The notes beneath the pieces were generated by a model, which worked only from the letters and a program-made list of their open reading frames with translations, had not been told where the DNA came from and did not search any database. From Bacteroidota bacterium (lineage in GTDB: Bacteria > Bacteroidota > Kryptoniia > Kryptoniales > JAKASW01): a stretch of 13,098 nt of DNA. Below are positions 1-7,104 of the stretch, piece by piece. How positions within the stretch are numbered: position 1 is the first letter of the stretch; the number at the start of each line of letters is the position of its first letter. Where the stretch lies: positions 1-13,098 of the forward strand of contig JAJYOS010000069.1 of NCBI GenBank assembly GCA_021796055.1, read 5' to 3'. Position numbers and translations under genes: made by a program.

Positions 1-1990
1 TTGCTGTCGATGGATTGAAAGGATTCGGATAATTGCTAGATAAGCCGAAAGAATAAGGCACTGATGGCGGCTGAACCCCCGTGACCACGCCTATTGGGAC
101 TGGATCGCTGTTGAAGACCAGGCCGTCGTCCATTTTACCCGACTCAGTAATCTTAAATTGAAATACCGAATCGGCCGTGACAGGTACCGTGACGTTCAGC
201 GAATCATTCCTTGCAGGGTAATCTTTTACGACCGAGGTCCACGCTGTTCCACCATCTGCGGAGTAGTCGACATTCACGGAATCCACACCTGAAGAATTCC
301 ATCTCAGGGTTGCTTCATTGCCGCGTCCAAGCGTGTCACCAATCGTTGGAGATGTGATAAGGAGGAATGGGAACTTGTAAGCTCGATAGCTGAAGACGTC
401 ATAAGGGAGTGACATTTGCAACGCGATTTGACCGTCGGGCGTAACCTCGGTCACCGCAGGCATTCCTCCCTCATCGTACCCCCATCCTATGAATGTATTG
501 CCATTGGGAAGCCTCTGGACATATCCCATTGCCTGCCCAAAGATTTCTGGATCCGGACTATACTGCCAAACCAAGGTAGCGGTTTTCTTCGCCTCGTCCA
601 GCTTGTACTCGACTGCTCTGGAGAATGGCGGGAGACGGAGGTTACCGTTGTCGAAGAGAGTTATATCGCCGTTGGGAAGCACTCTAACGGAGTGTTGATA
701 AGAAAATCCGACGGAATCATTTACAAACGTGAACTGATTGTTCCTGCCGCCAAGCTGCCACATGATATCACCGGTTTGAGCGTTGATCTTCACAATTGCA
801 CTGAAATGACGAACCGATAGGAGGATATTTCCATCCGTGTCAAAAGCAATTGAGTTACAGTGGTACGGATCGACCAGTGATTGAGTCAAATCCTGACCCA
901 ACGCATCGCCAATCTTCAAATGATCGATAGCCCGCCATTGAAAGATGACGTTTCCCTGTGGATCGAGCTCTTGAAGCACACTTCCGAGAACCACTACATC
1001 GGAATCACCTCCAGAAACAATTTTGCCCATATCTATGTTTTCGTAGTCGTCCGCTAGCAGATAGATATCGCCGTTTGGCAGCATTCTTATTTCGTGACTG
1101 TCGTTAAGATATTCATTGCCGCATGATACGCTGTCAATTAACTGCAATGAAGGATTCAGCAAATAATGAAGCCCCTCGTTGTTGGACCCGTAGGTCAAGA
1201 CTCCGGTCGGTTGGATGGTAAAATCCCAATCCGGTTCGCTGGTTGCGCGGTAAAAGAGAGGCTCGCCCTTGTTATTGGCGATAATGAGGTAATCGCCATA
1301 CTGGCCAGTAGTAGTTTCACTCAGGTTCGTCCCGAGAAAAATGAATCCGGGTGAAGGATTACTCGAATCTGTCACCTGCAACATAGGGAAGTTAGAAGGC
1401 AGACCAGCAGTTCCGACCGCCATCCAGCCTCTTCTGGCGTAAGGCGCAGTTACGCTCGATTGCTCCTGTCTCCTCGCTGCCAAGCTCGACACGCCTGATT
1501 TTCCTTGGTTCATATTTTCTACTATTCCGTAATTGCTGTTTATGTACGTACTGGCGATTTCGAATGAGAAAGGTGCACAAGTAATACTATCACCGCTTGT
1601 GGAGAGCAAGTCGTGATTCAATTGCACGCTGACCGTCTCACCAAGAGCGAACGGAGAGGCTGGTTGAAAGAGTATAGTACGATCGTCATTAACAAGGATT
1701 ACCCTTCCTTGATGGACACCACTTGAGCTGCCGACCACGTCAAAAAGGTTCTGGCTCACACTGCCGGTGTTTATGTTTTCGTCGCATCTTATGATGATGT
1801 TGGACCCCGGCGTTACGTACATGCTGCCAGGCAAAGGCGATTGATATACTATGTATGATGCTGAGGCACTCGGCTCCCTGGTTCCGGATGATCTGCCCGG
1901 CGGGAGGCTGGCCGCAGTGAGCGCAGAATATGCTAGCATGTTAATGACTGTAATTGCCACAAATCGCTTCCACCTGTCAGCGTTGCTCAT
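1..1990 (-). CDS. Secreted aryl-sulfate sulfotransferase with T9SS sorting domain, copy 1 (3' partial)
   Basis: Probably an extracellular PAPS-independent arylsulfotransferase (ASST family) that moves sulfate from a phenyl sulfate donor to a phenol acceptor. The frame is open for 663 codons from ATG at 1990 to the left edge. A signal peptide is visible (RWKR, then VAITVINMLAYSAL), then a Big_5-type Ig-like domain (about residues 45-145) and the ASST beta-propeller (about 190-530). Its motifs are NDSHEI (His299), DPYHCN (His377), SVRHFS (Arg394) and YQHSVR (His433), matching in order the His/His/Arg/His set of E. coli AssT. A short Ig-like segment follows (from about 540), then the start of a T9SS type A sorting domain, NYPNPFNPSTA, at the edge; about 70 residues should be missing. 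AAGGG lies about 10 bases before the ATG. The gene lies 294 bp downstream of its paralogue on the same strand. Family assignment is firm; the substrate is unknown. Confidence 0.88.
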   Translation of the reverse strand, partial: MSNADRWKRFVAITVINMLAYSALTAASLPPGRSSGTREPSASASYIVYQSPLPGSMYVTPGSNIIIRCDENINTGSVSQNLFDVVGSSSGVHQGRVILVNDDRTILFQPASPFALGETVSVQLNHDLLSTSGDSITCAPFSFEIASTYINSNYGIVENMNQGKSGVSSLAARRQEQSSVTAPYARRGWMAVGTAGLPSNFPMLQVTDSSNPSPGFIFLGTNLSETTTGQYGDYLIIANNKGEPLFYRATSEPDWDFTIQPTGVLTYGSNNEGLHYLLNPSLQLIDSVSCGNEYLNDSHEIRMLPNGDIYLLADDYENIDMGKIVSGGDSDVVVLGSVLQELDPQGNVIFQWRAIDHLKIGDALGQDLTQSLVDPYHCNSIAFDTDGNILLSVRHFSAIVKINAQTGDIMWQLGGRNNQFTFVNDSVGFSYQHSVRVLPNGDITLFDNGNLRLPPFSRAVEYKLDEAKKTATLVWQYSPDPEIFGQAMGYVQRLPNGNTFIGWGYDEGGMPAVTEVTPDGQIALQMSLPYDVFSYRAYKFPFLLITSPTIGDTLGRGNEATLRWNSSGVDSVNVDYSADGGTAWTSVVKDYPARNDSLNVTVPVTADSVFQFKITESGKMDDGLVFNSDPVPIGVVTGVQPPSVPYSFGLSSNYPNPFNPSTA

Positions 1991-2029
1991 ACCATGCTTA
2001 CCCTTCCCACAGATTTTTATTTACTCCAT

Positions 2030-2069
2030 TTGAAATTGTTTAACCATTGAAATGTCCCGGAATTGAAAT
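2030..2069. repeat. Three direct TTGAAAT repeats upstream of the copy-1 sulfotransferase
   Basis: TTGAAAT (ATTTCAA on the coding strand) starts at 2030, 2047 and 2063, a spacing of 17 and 16 bp, 40-80 bp upstream of the ATG at 1990. A related inverted form, GTTTCAAT, lies near 2089. The position and the one-and-a-half-turn spacing suggest an operator or activator site, but no factor can be named, and chance is possible in AT-rich DNA. The rest of the 294 bp gap (1991-2284) shows no gene and no clear terminator for the upstream paralogue. Confidence 0.3.
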
Positions 2070-2284
2070 GACGACTTCTAACTACATCGTTTCAATCCCT
2101 AGTCAAAGCGCGGCCGCCACTCGTGAAATATCCGCAAAAAAATATAAACCCAGAAGAACACTTGAGCTATCTGGGGAGACCATAGTCCTTTCCCGCGAGC
2201 TAACGAAGCGTCCGAGGCCCACCCTGTCGCAAGCTATCCCAGAATCGACAAGGCGGGCATTCGCGACCACAGGTTTTCAAGTGG

Positions 2285-5194
2285 CTACTTCACAAATACC
2301 ATCTTCTTTACCGAATAGAAGCTGCGTCCCTGTCCTGAGAGCGGCGATGCGGTCAGGCGATAGAAGTAGACTCCGCTGGCAAACCTGCTCGCGTCGAATG
2401 TGGCGGTGTAATCCCCCGCAGCCCTTATACCAGAATACAACGTACTTATTTTCTGGCCGAGCTCGTTGAATATTTCCAGAGTGACCTGGCTTCGACTTGC
2501 GACAGAGTAACTGATCTGCGTGGTCGGATTGAACGGATCGGGGTAGTTCTGTTCCAGTCTGTATGCTTCGGGCAGATCAGGTGTCTGATTAACCGAAGTG
2601 ATTCCCTCCAGGATGGAGAAGCCCAACCGGTTCGCACCCGTAAGATTCGAGTTGTTTATGCTCACGACCGAAATCCTGTAGGTCGAGTCTTCCTGAAGAT
2701 TTGTCGGGACCTGCCAATCTATCGCGTCGGTTCCCGCGTACAGACTGTCCGCAATTACCGTAACAAGGATATTCCCCCGCAGCAATTCGATTCTAACCGT
2801 GTCTTTAACATCCGATTTCCAGCTGATCACATAAGTAGAATCAAGGTACAGAGCATCCCCGCCCCTCGGCGACAAGATCTTAATGAAATCGGGGGCCGGG
2901 CTAAAGGTTTCCATTGTTGACCATTTGCTCGTCCCGGCAGCGTTAGTATTGTCCACGCGCCAGTAGTAAGTCTTGGTACTGTCTAAATTCGTCATGGTAT
3001 AGGATGTGGTCCCAAGATTAGAGTTATCCACGATGGGGTTGCTAAAAGACGGGTCGGTAGCGACCTGCAATTCATATGTTTTGACGACCCCTCGAGTTCC
3101 CCAAACCAATGTAACCGGGGCCTCTTGGAAGACGGCTTCGCTGTCAGCAGGAGCGATCGGGACCGGCGCGTATACTGAATCGACAGTTTGCGGGATGCCG
3201 AACGCGAAGTCCCCGAAGGTTGAAGCGTTAAATGTCAGCTGATCCTTGCTTGAATCGTAACTAGTCGGCAATGGAATGAAATTGCCCGAGCTTCCGTTCC
3301 GCGCATAGACAACGGTCTGCGATGGGTTCGTGACATCTGGGTAATATTTCAGATTCACCTGGACTTCTGCGGAATAAGATCCAATTCCCTCAGCCGCGAA
3401 ATTGAAATAGTTCGATGACATGATGGGAGCTGTTCCGGAAAATGTAGGATTCAGCGGTGCATAATCGTACCTGGAAACGCTCGCGGTCGCATAAAGGGCA
3501 CTAAGCTGATTGAATTTTACCGACACACCGGTAGTATCGGTTGCATCGTTGAAAGAATAAGTATCGCCCTGCAGCAGTTCAGTGGTTGCGCCCACGGAGA
3601 CATTGGCCACCGGAGTTTGACTGACCCAAGGAAATTTATATGCCCTGTAAGAATATTGTCCCGCTGGCAAACTGATTTCCAGAGCTATTGAGCCGTCGGG
3701 CCGGACCTCAGTGAGAGCCGGTGCCCCGTTCGCGCTCGCAAAACCCCACCCTATCAGAGAGTTTCCATTCGCCAGCCTCTGAACAGACCCCATAGCGAAA
3801 TTGAAGATATCCGGGTTGTGTCTGTATTCCCACACCAGGTTCGCAGTCTTATCCTGTTCATCCAGTTTATATTCGACAGCCCTGGAATACGGCGGGTTAT
3901 GCTGGTTCCCGTTGTCAAACAACGTTAGATCCCCGTTCGGCAGTATGCGTGCGTCATGTTGGAACGAGAAATATGTCGGGGCGTTGGATGCATGCTCATT
4001 TTCAAAAGTGAATTGGTTTTGCTTACCACCCAGGATCCAGTCAATGTTACCAGTTTGTCGGTCAATCTTGACGATGCTTGAGAGGTGCCTCATCGAGAAT
4101 ATGATGTTGCCATCCCGGTCCACATCCAGCGCGTTCCCATGCGTCAGATCAACAGTGTTCGTTGTAAGACTCATATAGGAATCCGTATCTGGAATGGCAT
4201 CCCATGTTCGCCATTGGAAAACGACGTCTTTAGATGCGTCGAGTTCCTGAACTATGTTTCCTATTACGACTGCGTTGGCGCTTCCGCCGTACTGGCTCAT
4301 ATTCACCGGCTCCGGATCCGAAGCAAAGAGCAGAGCGTGGCCGTTCGGCAAAAGCACAAAGTCGTGCACATCGGTTTCCGGCCCATAACCATTCCCGCAT
4401 TCGAAAGTATCGATAGGAGTGAACGATGTGTCCATTACAATCCACCTCGCATACTCCATGACATCGGAACTCCCGATCATTACTACTTTCGTCAGTTCGC
4501 CATACGAAATGTCGCCGTTCGGCTGGACTTTAAAATCGTAGGCGCCGGCAGGCACTTTCATATACCTCACGACACTTCCGTCGTTATTGAGGATCATTAT
4601 GTAGTTGCCATAATTATCTGAAGCTGGGGTAAGGCTGTTGTTCGCCAGGAAGATTTCTCCGCTTGACGGATTGTCTGAAGTATCGACAGTGATTGGCGGA
4701 AAGTCAGCCGGAAGGGCATTAACGGACGAGGCACCGTTTGTGGTTCTGTTCACCGGGGGTGCTTCTTTGGTGGCGCTTGTTATTCTCAACGCAGAGAGGC
4801 TGCTCAAATCCATCGGCCCTTTGAGGGGAGTGGTTCTGAAACTAAAAGTAACGGCGGGCAGCGAATCACCATTTACCGCTCTAATCCCGGATGAAACAGA
4901 GACTGTCACGTTTTCGTTTGCTGAGAACGGCACCGAGGGGAGGAAAAGGACGGTCTGGTTATCATCAGAGAGCTTGACGCTCCCGCTGTGAACCCCGCTT
5001 TTCGCGCCAATGACAGAAAATTCTGAAGGTGACAAACTTGACGGGTTCAAGTACTCGCTCGACCTAAGAATTACATCGGTGCTCAACGATACGAGGGAGG
5101 AATTATTTCTTGGAAACAAGTAATCGAACGTTTGGGCAAACGCTGGATTGGATAGGAACAAGAGTAGCAAGAAAGCGAACCGGTTCTTATTCAT
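2285..5194 (-). CDS. Secreted aryl-sulfate sulfotransferase with T9SS type A sorting domain, copy 2
   Basis: A full-length, 969-residue paralogue of the neighbouring gene. The start at 5194 is preferred over ATG 5236: it opens directly with a signal peptide (MNKNR, a leucine-rich core, PAFA before Gln21) and has GGA about 9 bases upstream; the longer form would bury the signal. Domains in order: Big_5-type Ig-like (about 24-122); ASST propeller (about 158-525) with TDVHDF (His277), LTHGN (His352), SMRHLS (Arg369) and FQHDAR (His413), the expected catalytic set; an unidentified beta-rich domain (530-680); a fibronectin III-like domain with TYYWRV (about 683-766); another Ig-like domain (770-862); and a T9SS sorting domain starting near 880 with NYPDPFNPTT and ending GVYFYRL...KKMVFVK. 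It is inferred to reach the surface through T9SS and move sulfate between phenolics. The fold and export class are clear; the acceptor is not known. Confidence 0.92.
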   Translation of the reverse strand: MNKNRFAFLLLLFLSNPAFAQTFDYLFPRNNSSLVSLSTDVILRSSEYLNPSSLSPSEFSVIGAKSGVHSGSVKLSDDNQTVLFLPSVPFSANENVTVSVSSGIRAVNGDSLPAVTFSFRTTPLKGPMDLSSLSALRITSATKEAPPVNRTTNGASSVNALPADFPPITVDTSDNPSSGEIFLANNSLTPASDNYGNYIMILNNDGSVVRYMKVPAGAYDFKVQPNGDISYGELTKVVMIGSSDVMEYARWIVMDTSFTPIDTFECGNGYGPETDVHDFVLLPNGHALLFASDPEPVNMSQYGGSANAVVIGNIVQELDASKDVVFQWRTWDAIPDTDSYMSLTTNTVDLTHGNALDVDRDGNIIFSMRHLSSIVKIDRQTGNIDWILGGKQNQFTFENEHASNAPTYFSFQHDARILPNGDLTLFDNGNQHNPPYSRAVEYKLDEQDKTANLVWEYRHNPDIFNFAMGSVQRLANGNSLIGWGFASANGAPALTEVRPDGSIALEISLPAGQYSYRAYKFPWVSQTPVANVSVGATTELLQGDTYSFNDATDTTGVSVKFNQLSALYATASVSRYDYAPLNPTFSGTAPIMSSNYFNFAAEGIGSYSAEVQVNLKYYPDVTNPSQTVVYARNGSSGNFIPLPTSYDSSKDQLTFNASTFGDFAFGIPQTVDSVYAPVPIAPADSEAVFQEAPVTLVWGTRGVVKTYELQVATDPSFSNPIVDNSNLGTTSYTMTNLDSTKTYYWRVDNTNAAGTSKWSTMETFSPAPDFIKILSPRGGDALYLDSTYVISWKSDVKDTVRIELLRGNILVTVIADSLYAGTDAIDWQVPTNLQEDSTYRISVVSINNSNLTGANRLGFSILEGITSVNQTPDLPEAYRLEQNYPDPFNPTTQISYSVASRSQVTLEIFNELGQKISTLYSGIRAAGDYTATFDASRFASGVYFYRLTASPLSGQGRSFYSVKKMVFVK

Positions 5195-5295
5195 GATTTT
5201 TTCCGTGGATCTTTTTTGGAGAAAGGTGAGTCTCATTTAGTAAGCACTCTCTTTAGTTGTTATCGGTTCCGCTGGATGCGTTTCGGCACCTTACC

Positions 5296-5324
5296 GTTAT
5301 AAAGCACAGGTAGCTACATCAAAG
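5296..5324 (-). promoter_or_regulatory. Candidate promoter of copy-2 sulfotransferase
   Basis: Read on the minus strand, CTTTGA (5324-5319) is followed after 17 bases by TATAAC (5301-5296), about 100 bases before the ATG at 5194. The -10 resembles the general bacterial consensus; the -35 is poor. The TTTG within the -35 could also be read as a Bacteroidota-type -33 box, but the matching TTTG at -7 is missing. Weak evidence. Confidence 0.25.
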
Positions 5325-5645
5325 ACAGCTGTGCAAACGATGCGGGGACCTCGCACTTTCCAATGGGTTTTCACCCCCTCCTATGTTCTGCTGCAACTTC
5401 ACACTTTTTGACGCACGCCTCTACAGAAGGTTAAACTGTTTCAAAAAAAATGTCACCGCTGCAATACTTTGATCGATGGAAAGCGGACACGAATCATCAG
5501 CAGGAAATATTCTATTCAGCTGATTCGTTGAGAGACCGCGTCGAACGATCACACGAAATTCCGCTTACAACTTCCGGCAGCCCCATTCCTCACTTTAACA
5601 TTAACCGGATGAGCCAAGTCCAAGAGGCCTTCAAGAGCATTCTGC

Positions 5646-5785
5646 TTACCTGAGCTGTTCGTGAATGACTTTCTCCAAACCAGCCATATGCGCCCCTTCC
5701 ATTGCGGCGATTCCAGGAAAGACATAGAGATGACCGGTGGGAGGGACGCGTTCAATTATGACGGGAGAATTTCTTTGGGTGAGTG
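5646..5785 (-). pseudogene. Possible C-terminal gene remnant next to tRNA-Glu
   Basis: Directly 3' of tRNA-Glu, a minus-strand frame without an ATG at its head stays open for about 46 codons to TAA (5648-5646). It reads like a natural protein tail, including ERVPPTGHLYVFPGIAAMEG and then a helix-like AHMAGLEKVIHEQLR. The frame continues into the tRNA gene, where it is closed by TAG in the D-arm. I do not recognise the family. It could be the end of a gene cut off by a rearrangement at the tRNA, or a chance open frame; the length alone does not rule out chance. Confidence 0.2.
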
Positions 5786-5858
5786 TAGCGCTAACGGGAG
5801 TCGAACCCGTGTTTTCGCCTTGAGAGGGCGACGTCCTAGGCCACTAGACGATAGCGCC
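5786..5858 (-). tRNA. tRNA-Glu (anticodon CUC)
   Basis: A 73-base cloverleaf on the minus strand. The acceptor arm is GGCGCTA/TAGCGCT with a G-U first pair. The D-stem is GTCT/GGAC, the anticodon stem TCGCC/GGCGA and the loop CTCTCAA, giving anticodon CTC. The T-arm is ACGGG-TTCGACT-CCCGT and the discriminator is A. The D-arm and anticodon arm closely resemble bacterial tRNA-Glu. It reads GAG codons. The 3' CCA is not encoded (CAC follows), so it must be added by nucleotidyltransferase. It lies 86 bp downstream of tRNA-Gln on the same strand. Confidence 0.95.
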
Positions 5859-5884
5859 GTAATTGACGAGAAGTTTGAATTTTA

Positions 5885-5934
5885 AATTTTGAATTCTTAA
5901 TTAGTTCAAAATTGAGAATTTAGAATTCAAAATT
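5885..5934. repeat. AT-rich inverted repeat between the two tRNA genes
   Basis: AATTTTGAATTC (5885-5896) and its exact reverse complement GAATTCAAAATT (5923-5934) frame a 26-base centre that holds another TTCAAAATT (5905-5913). The arms extend imperfectly. The tract is much richer in A/T than its flanks. It could fold as a weak stem between the tRNA genes, or be a dispersed intergenic repeat. It is not a classical terminator, because the stem has little G/C and no separate T-run. Confidence 0.55.
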
Positions 5935-5944
5935 CCGAGAAATG

Positions 5945-6017
5945 CTGCCCGGCAAGGGCTCGAACCTTGACTTTCCTGATCCAGAGTCAGGCGTGTTGCC
6001 AATTACACCACCGGGCA
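5945..6017 (-). tRNA. tRNA-Gln (anticodon CUG)
   Basis: A 73-base cloverleaf on the minus strand. The acceptor arm is TGCCCGG/CCGGGCA with the U1-A72 pair typical of bacterial tRNA-Gln. The D-stem is GTGT/ACAC, the anticodon stem CCTGA/TCAGG and the loop CTCTGGA, giving anticodon CTG. The T-arm is CAAGG-TTCGAGC-CCTTG and the discriminator is G. It reads CAG codons. CCA is not encoded. A strong hairpin lies 9 bases before its 5' end, and tRNA-Glu follows downstream, so the two may share a transcript. Confidence 0.95.
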
Positions 6018-6026
6018 ATGCTTGTT

Positions 6027-6052
6027 TTCGCAGGTTCCTCAAAACCCGCGAA
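6027..6052. other. Strong hairpin in the 5' leader of tRNA-Gln
   Basis: TTCGCAGGTT and AACCCGCGAA pair over 10 bp around a 6-base loop (CCTCAA on the plus strand); one pair is G-U if transcribed towards the tRNA and A-C in the opposite sense. No T-run follows on either strand, so it is not a standard intrinsic terminator. Its place 9 bases 5' of the mature tRNA suggests a leader structure or an element ending something upstream. Confidence 0.45.
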
Positions 6053-6362
6053 TAATTCCAGGACAAAAATTACTACTTCTCGGACAAATTACCAAGGAAG
6101 TTGATAATTCCATAAGCCATTTTCCCGGGAGATTCAGCCATATCAATGTCACTTCCCACCCCCTCAACACACCGTCCGCCAAGTAGATGCTCTCCCGCGG
6201 GGATTGACCGTTGTCCTGACTCACCCGTTAAGGAACCGATCGATTCTAAACGGCACGACGAATAGTGCTCATGGAGAGACGGATTATTAAGACAATTCTT
6301 TGGAAGCATCTATGAACATGCTTACTTTGTCGAAGCAGATCTAACTAAATCAAGAGAACGTC
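6053..6362. other. Intergenic region upstream of the cupin gene
   Basis: About 310 bp without a supported gene. Two overlapping minus-strand frames (61 and 78 codons) lie here; their N-terminal halves look random and neither has a ribosome binding site at its ATG. Only the tail of the longer one, ending GKMAYGIINFLGNLSEK at 6073, looks protein-like. The right end carries the candidate cupin promoter. Confidence 0.5.
6299..6329 (+). promoter_or_regulatory. Bacteroidota-type promoter candidate for the cupin gene
   Basis: TTTG (6299-6302) is followed after 19 bases by TTACTTTG (6322-6329). This matches the Bacteroidota -33/-7 consensus TTTG and TAnnTTTG with one mismatch and correct spacing. 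Transcription would begin near 6336, about 27 bases before the ATG at 6363. Confidence 0.4.
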
Positions 6363-6785
6363 ATGCAATATGTATTCTCAACTTCGAAGATAAAGCACTA
6401 CAGATTTCCAACACATGTCAACGACCTGGTAATAGACAGATCGGAGTCCTCAACGTCCGAAGTTTTCGTAGTTGTTCTCGAAAAGGGAGAGGCGCCGCCG
6501 CCTCACAAGCACGACGACACCGAACAAGTCTTCTACGTGATGGAGGGCGATGGCCTCCTCACGATCGGCGAAAGGAAGGAACAGTTCGAAGTACACCCCC
6601 ACGACGTCGTAAGGATCCCGCCGTCGACCCTTCATTCCATCAAGTGCATAGGTGATAAACCGCTGAGGTATCTGAGCATTGATTGCTTCGTGGAAGGACG
6701 CCCGAAAGATGAGCCCACATGGGATTCTCATGTGAGGGTAATGTGCAGTCAAAATGGTTGGGACTACGGAAGCGTCACAAGATAG
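6363..6785 (+). CDS. Small cupin-domain protein
   Basis: A 140-residue, single-domain cupin of the Cupin_2 type, with no signal peptide and so probably cytoplasmic. The first cupin motif is at residues 42-62 (GEAPPPHKHDDTEQVFYVME) with metal ligands His48, His50 and Glu54. The second is around 79-91 (HPHDVVRIPPSTLH) with His91. These four residues are the usual set for Fe, Mn or Zn. Single-domain cupins of this size may be isomerases, dioxygenases or small-ligand sensors, and the sequence does not decide among them. The gene stands alone, with more than 300 bp on each side. The ribosome binding site is weak (AAGAGAA about 5 bases before the ATG). The cupin fold is well supported; the function is unknown. 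Confidence 0.88.
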   Translation: MQYVFSTSKIKHYRFPTHVNDLVIDRSESSTSEVFVVVLEKGEAPPPHKHDDTEQVFYVMEGDGLLTIGERKEQFEVHPHDVVRIPPSTLHSIKCIGDKPLRYLSIDCFVEGRPKDEPTWDSHVRVMCSQNGWDYGSVTR

Positions 6786-6908
6786 GCACGCTCTCTATAT
6801 TGAAAATTTTCTGAAGTCTCTTTCCGCCTGATACGATGCCACAGCGGCCCGGTGCAGTATTAGATCGGTGCACCTCCACCCGTTAGGCCAGCGGACCACG
6901 CCGACATT

Positions 6909-6935
6909 TCGCAACAAATGTTCGGTTGCGATTTT
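6909..6935 (+). terminator. Candidate intrinsic terminator downstream of the cupin gene
   Basis: TCGCAAC (6909-6915) pairs perfectly with GTTGCGA (6925-6931) around a 9-base loop, and TTTT follows directly (6932-6935). It lies about 125 bp after the cupin stop codon. The stem is only 7 bp and the T-run short, so it is a modest candidate. Confidence 0.35.
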
Positions 6936-7070
6936 CCGATAATCGTTTCAATCATCAACGCGCAACACACCCCCACCGGCGATAGCGTTCCTGCTTCTAA
7001 CAAGTCCAACACTTCCTTCAGTCGTGATGCCGATTATTGCTTTTTCAGAAGGCGGGATTTAGCTTGTGGA

Positions 7071-7104
7071 GGTTTCACGGTTAGCAAGCAGGCACAATGA
7101 AACC
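7071..7104. repeat. Inverted repeat upstream of the PorU gene
   Basis: GGTTTCA (7071-7077) pairs with TGAAACC (7098-7104) around a 20-base loop; an alternative, overlapping pairing is CACGGTT (7076-7082) with AACCGTG (7101-7107). GTGG (7066-7069) and CCAC (7108-7111) could extend the first stem across an internal loop. The two exclusive pairings could allow switching, but no T-run follows, and it lies about 435 bp before the ATG. Confidence 0.3.

Larger units (their letters stand above)
5195..5785. other. Intergenic region between copy-2 sulfotransferase and tRNA-Glu
   Basis: About 590 bp with no convincing complete gene on either strand. The part near the sulfotransferase presumably holds its promoter and leader; a candidate -35/-10 pair is listed separately. 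I compared the leader by eye with common riboswitch cores (TPP, cobalamin, c-di-GMP) and saw no match. The part next to tRNA-Glu contains a short protein-like reading frame on the minus strand, also listed separately. Confidence 0.6.

Noticed and set aside
4085..4621. Plus-strand frame of 178 codons opposite the copy-2 sulfotransferase
   Set aside because: It lies inside the propeller coding region and has a low-quality composition; the minus-strand gene is certain.
5195..5460. Possible riboswitch in the copy-2 sulfotransferase leader (for example the run GGGGGTGAAAACCC on the minus strand)
   Set aside because: No conserved core of TPP, cobalamin or c-di-GMP riboswitches was found by eye, and the run itself is too short to mean anything.
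6073..6309. Minus-strand 78-codon frame ending GKMAYGIINFLGNLSEK
   Set aside because: Only the last 20 or so residues look protein-like; the rest is random in composition, no ribosome binding site precedes the ATG, and an overlapping 61-codon frame competes. A frameshifted remnant is possible but unsupported.
6851..6874. GGTGCA/TGCACC inverted repeat as a terminator of the cupin gene
   Set aside because: The stem is only 6 bp with a 12-base loop and no T-run; the hairpin at 6909 is the better candidate.
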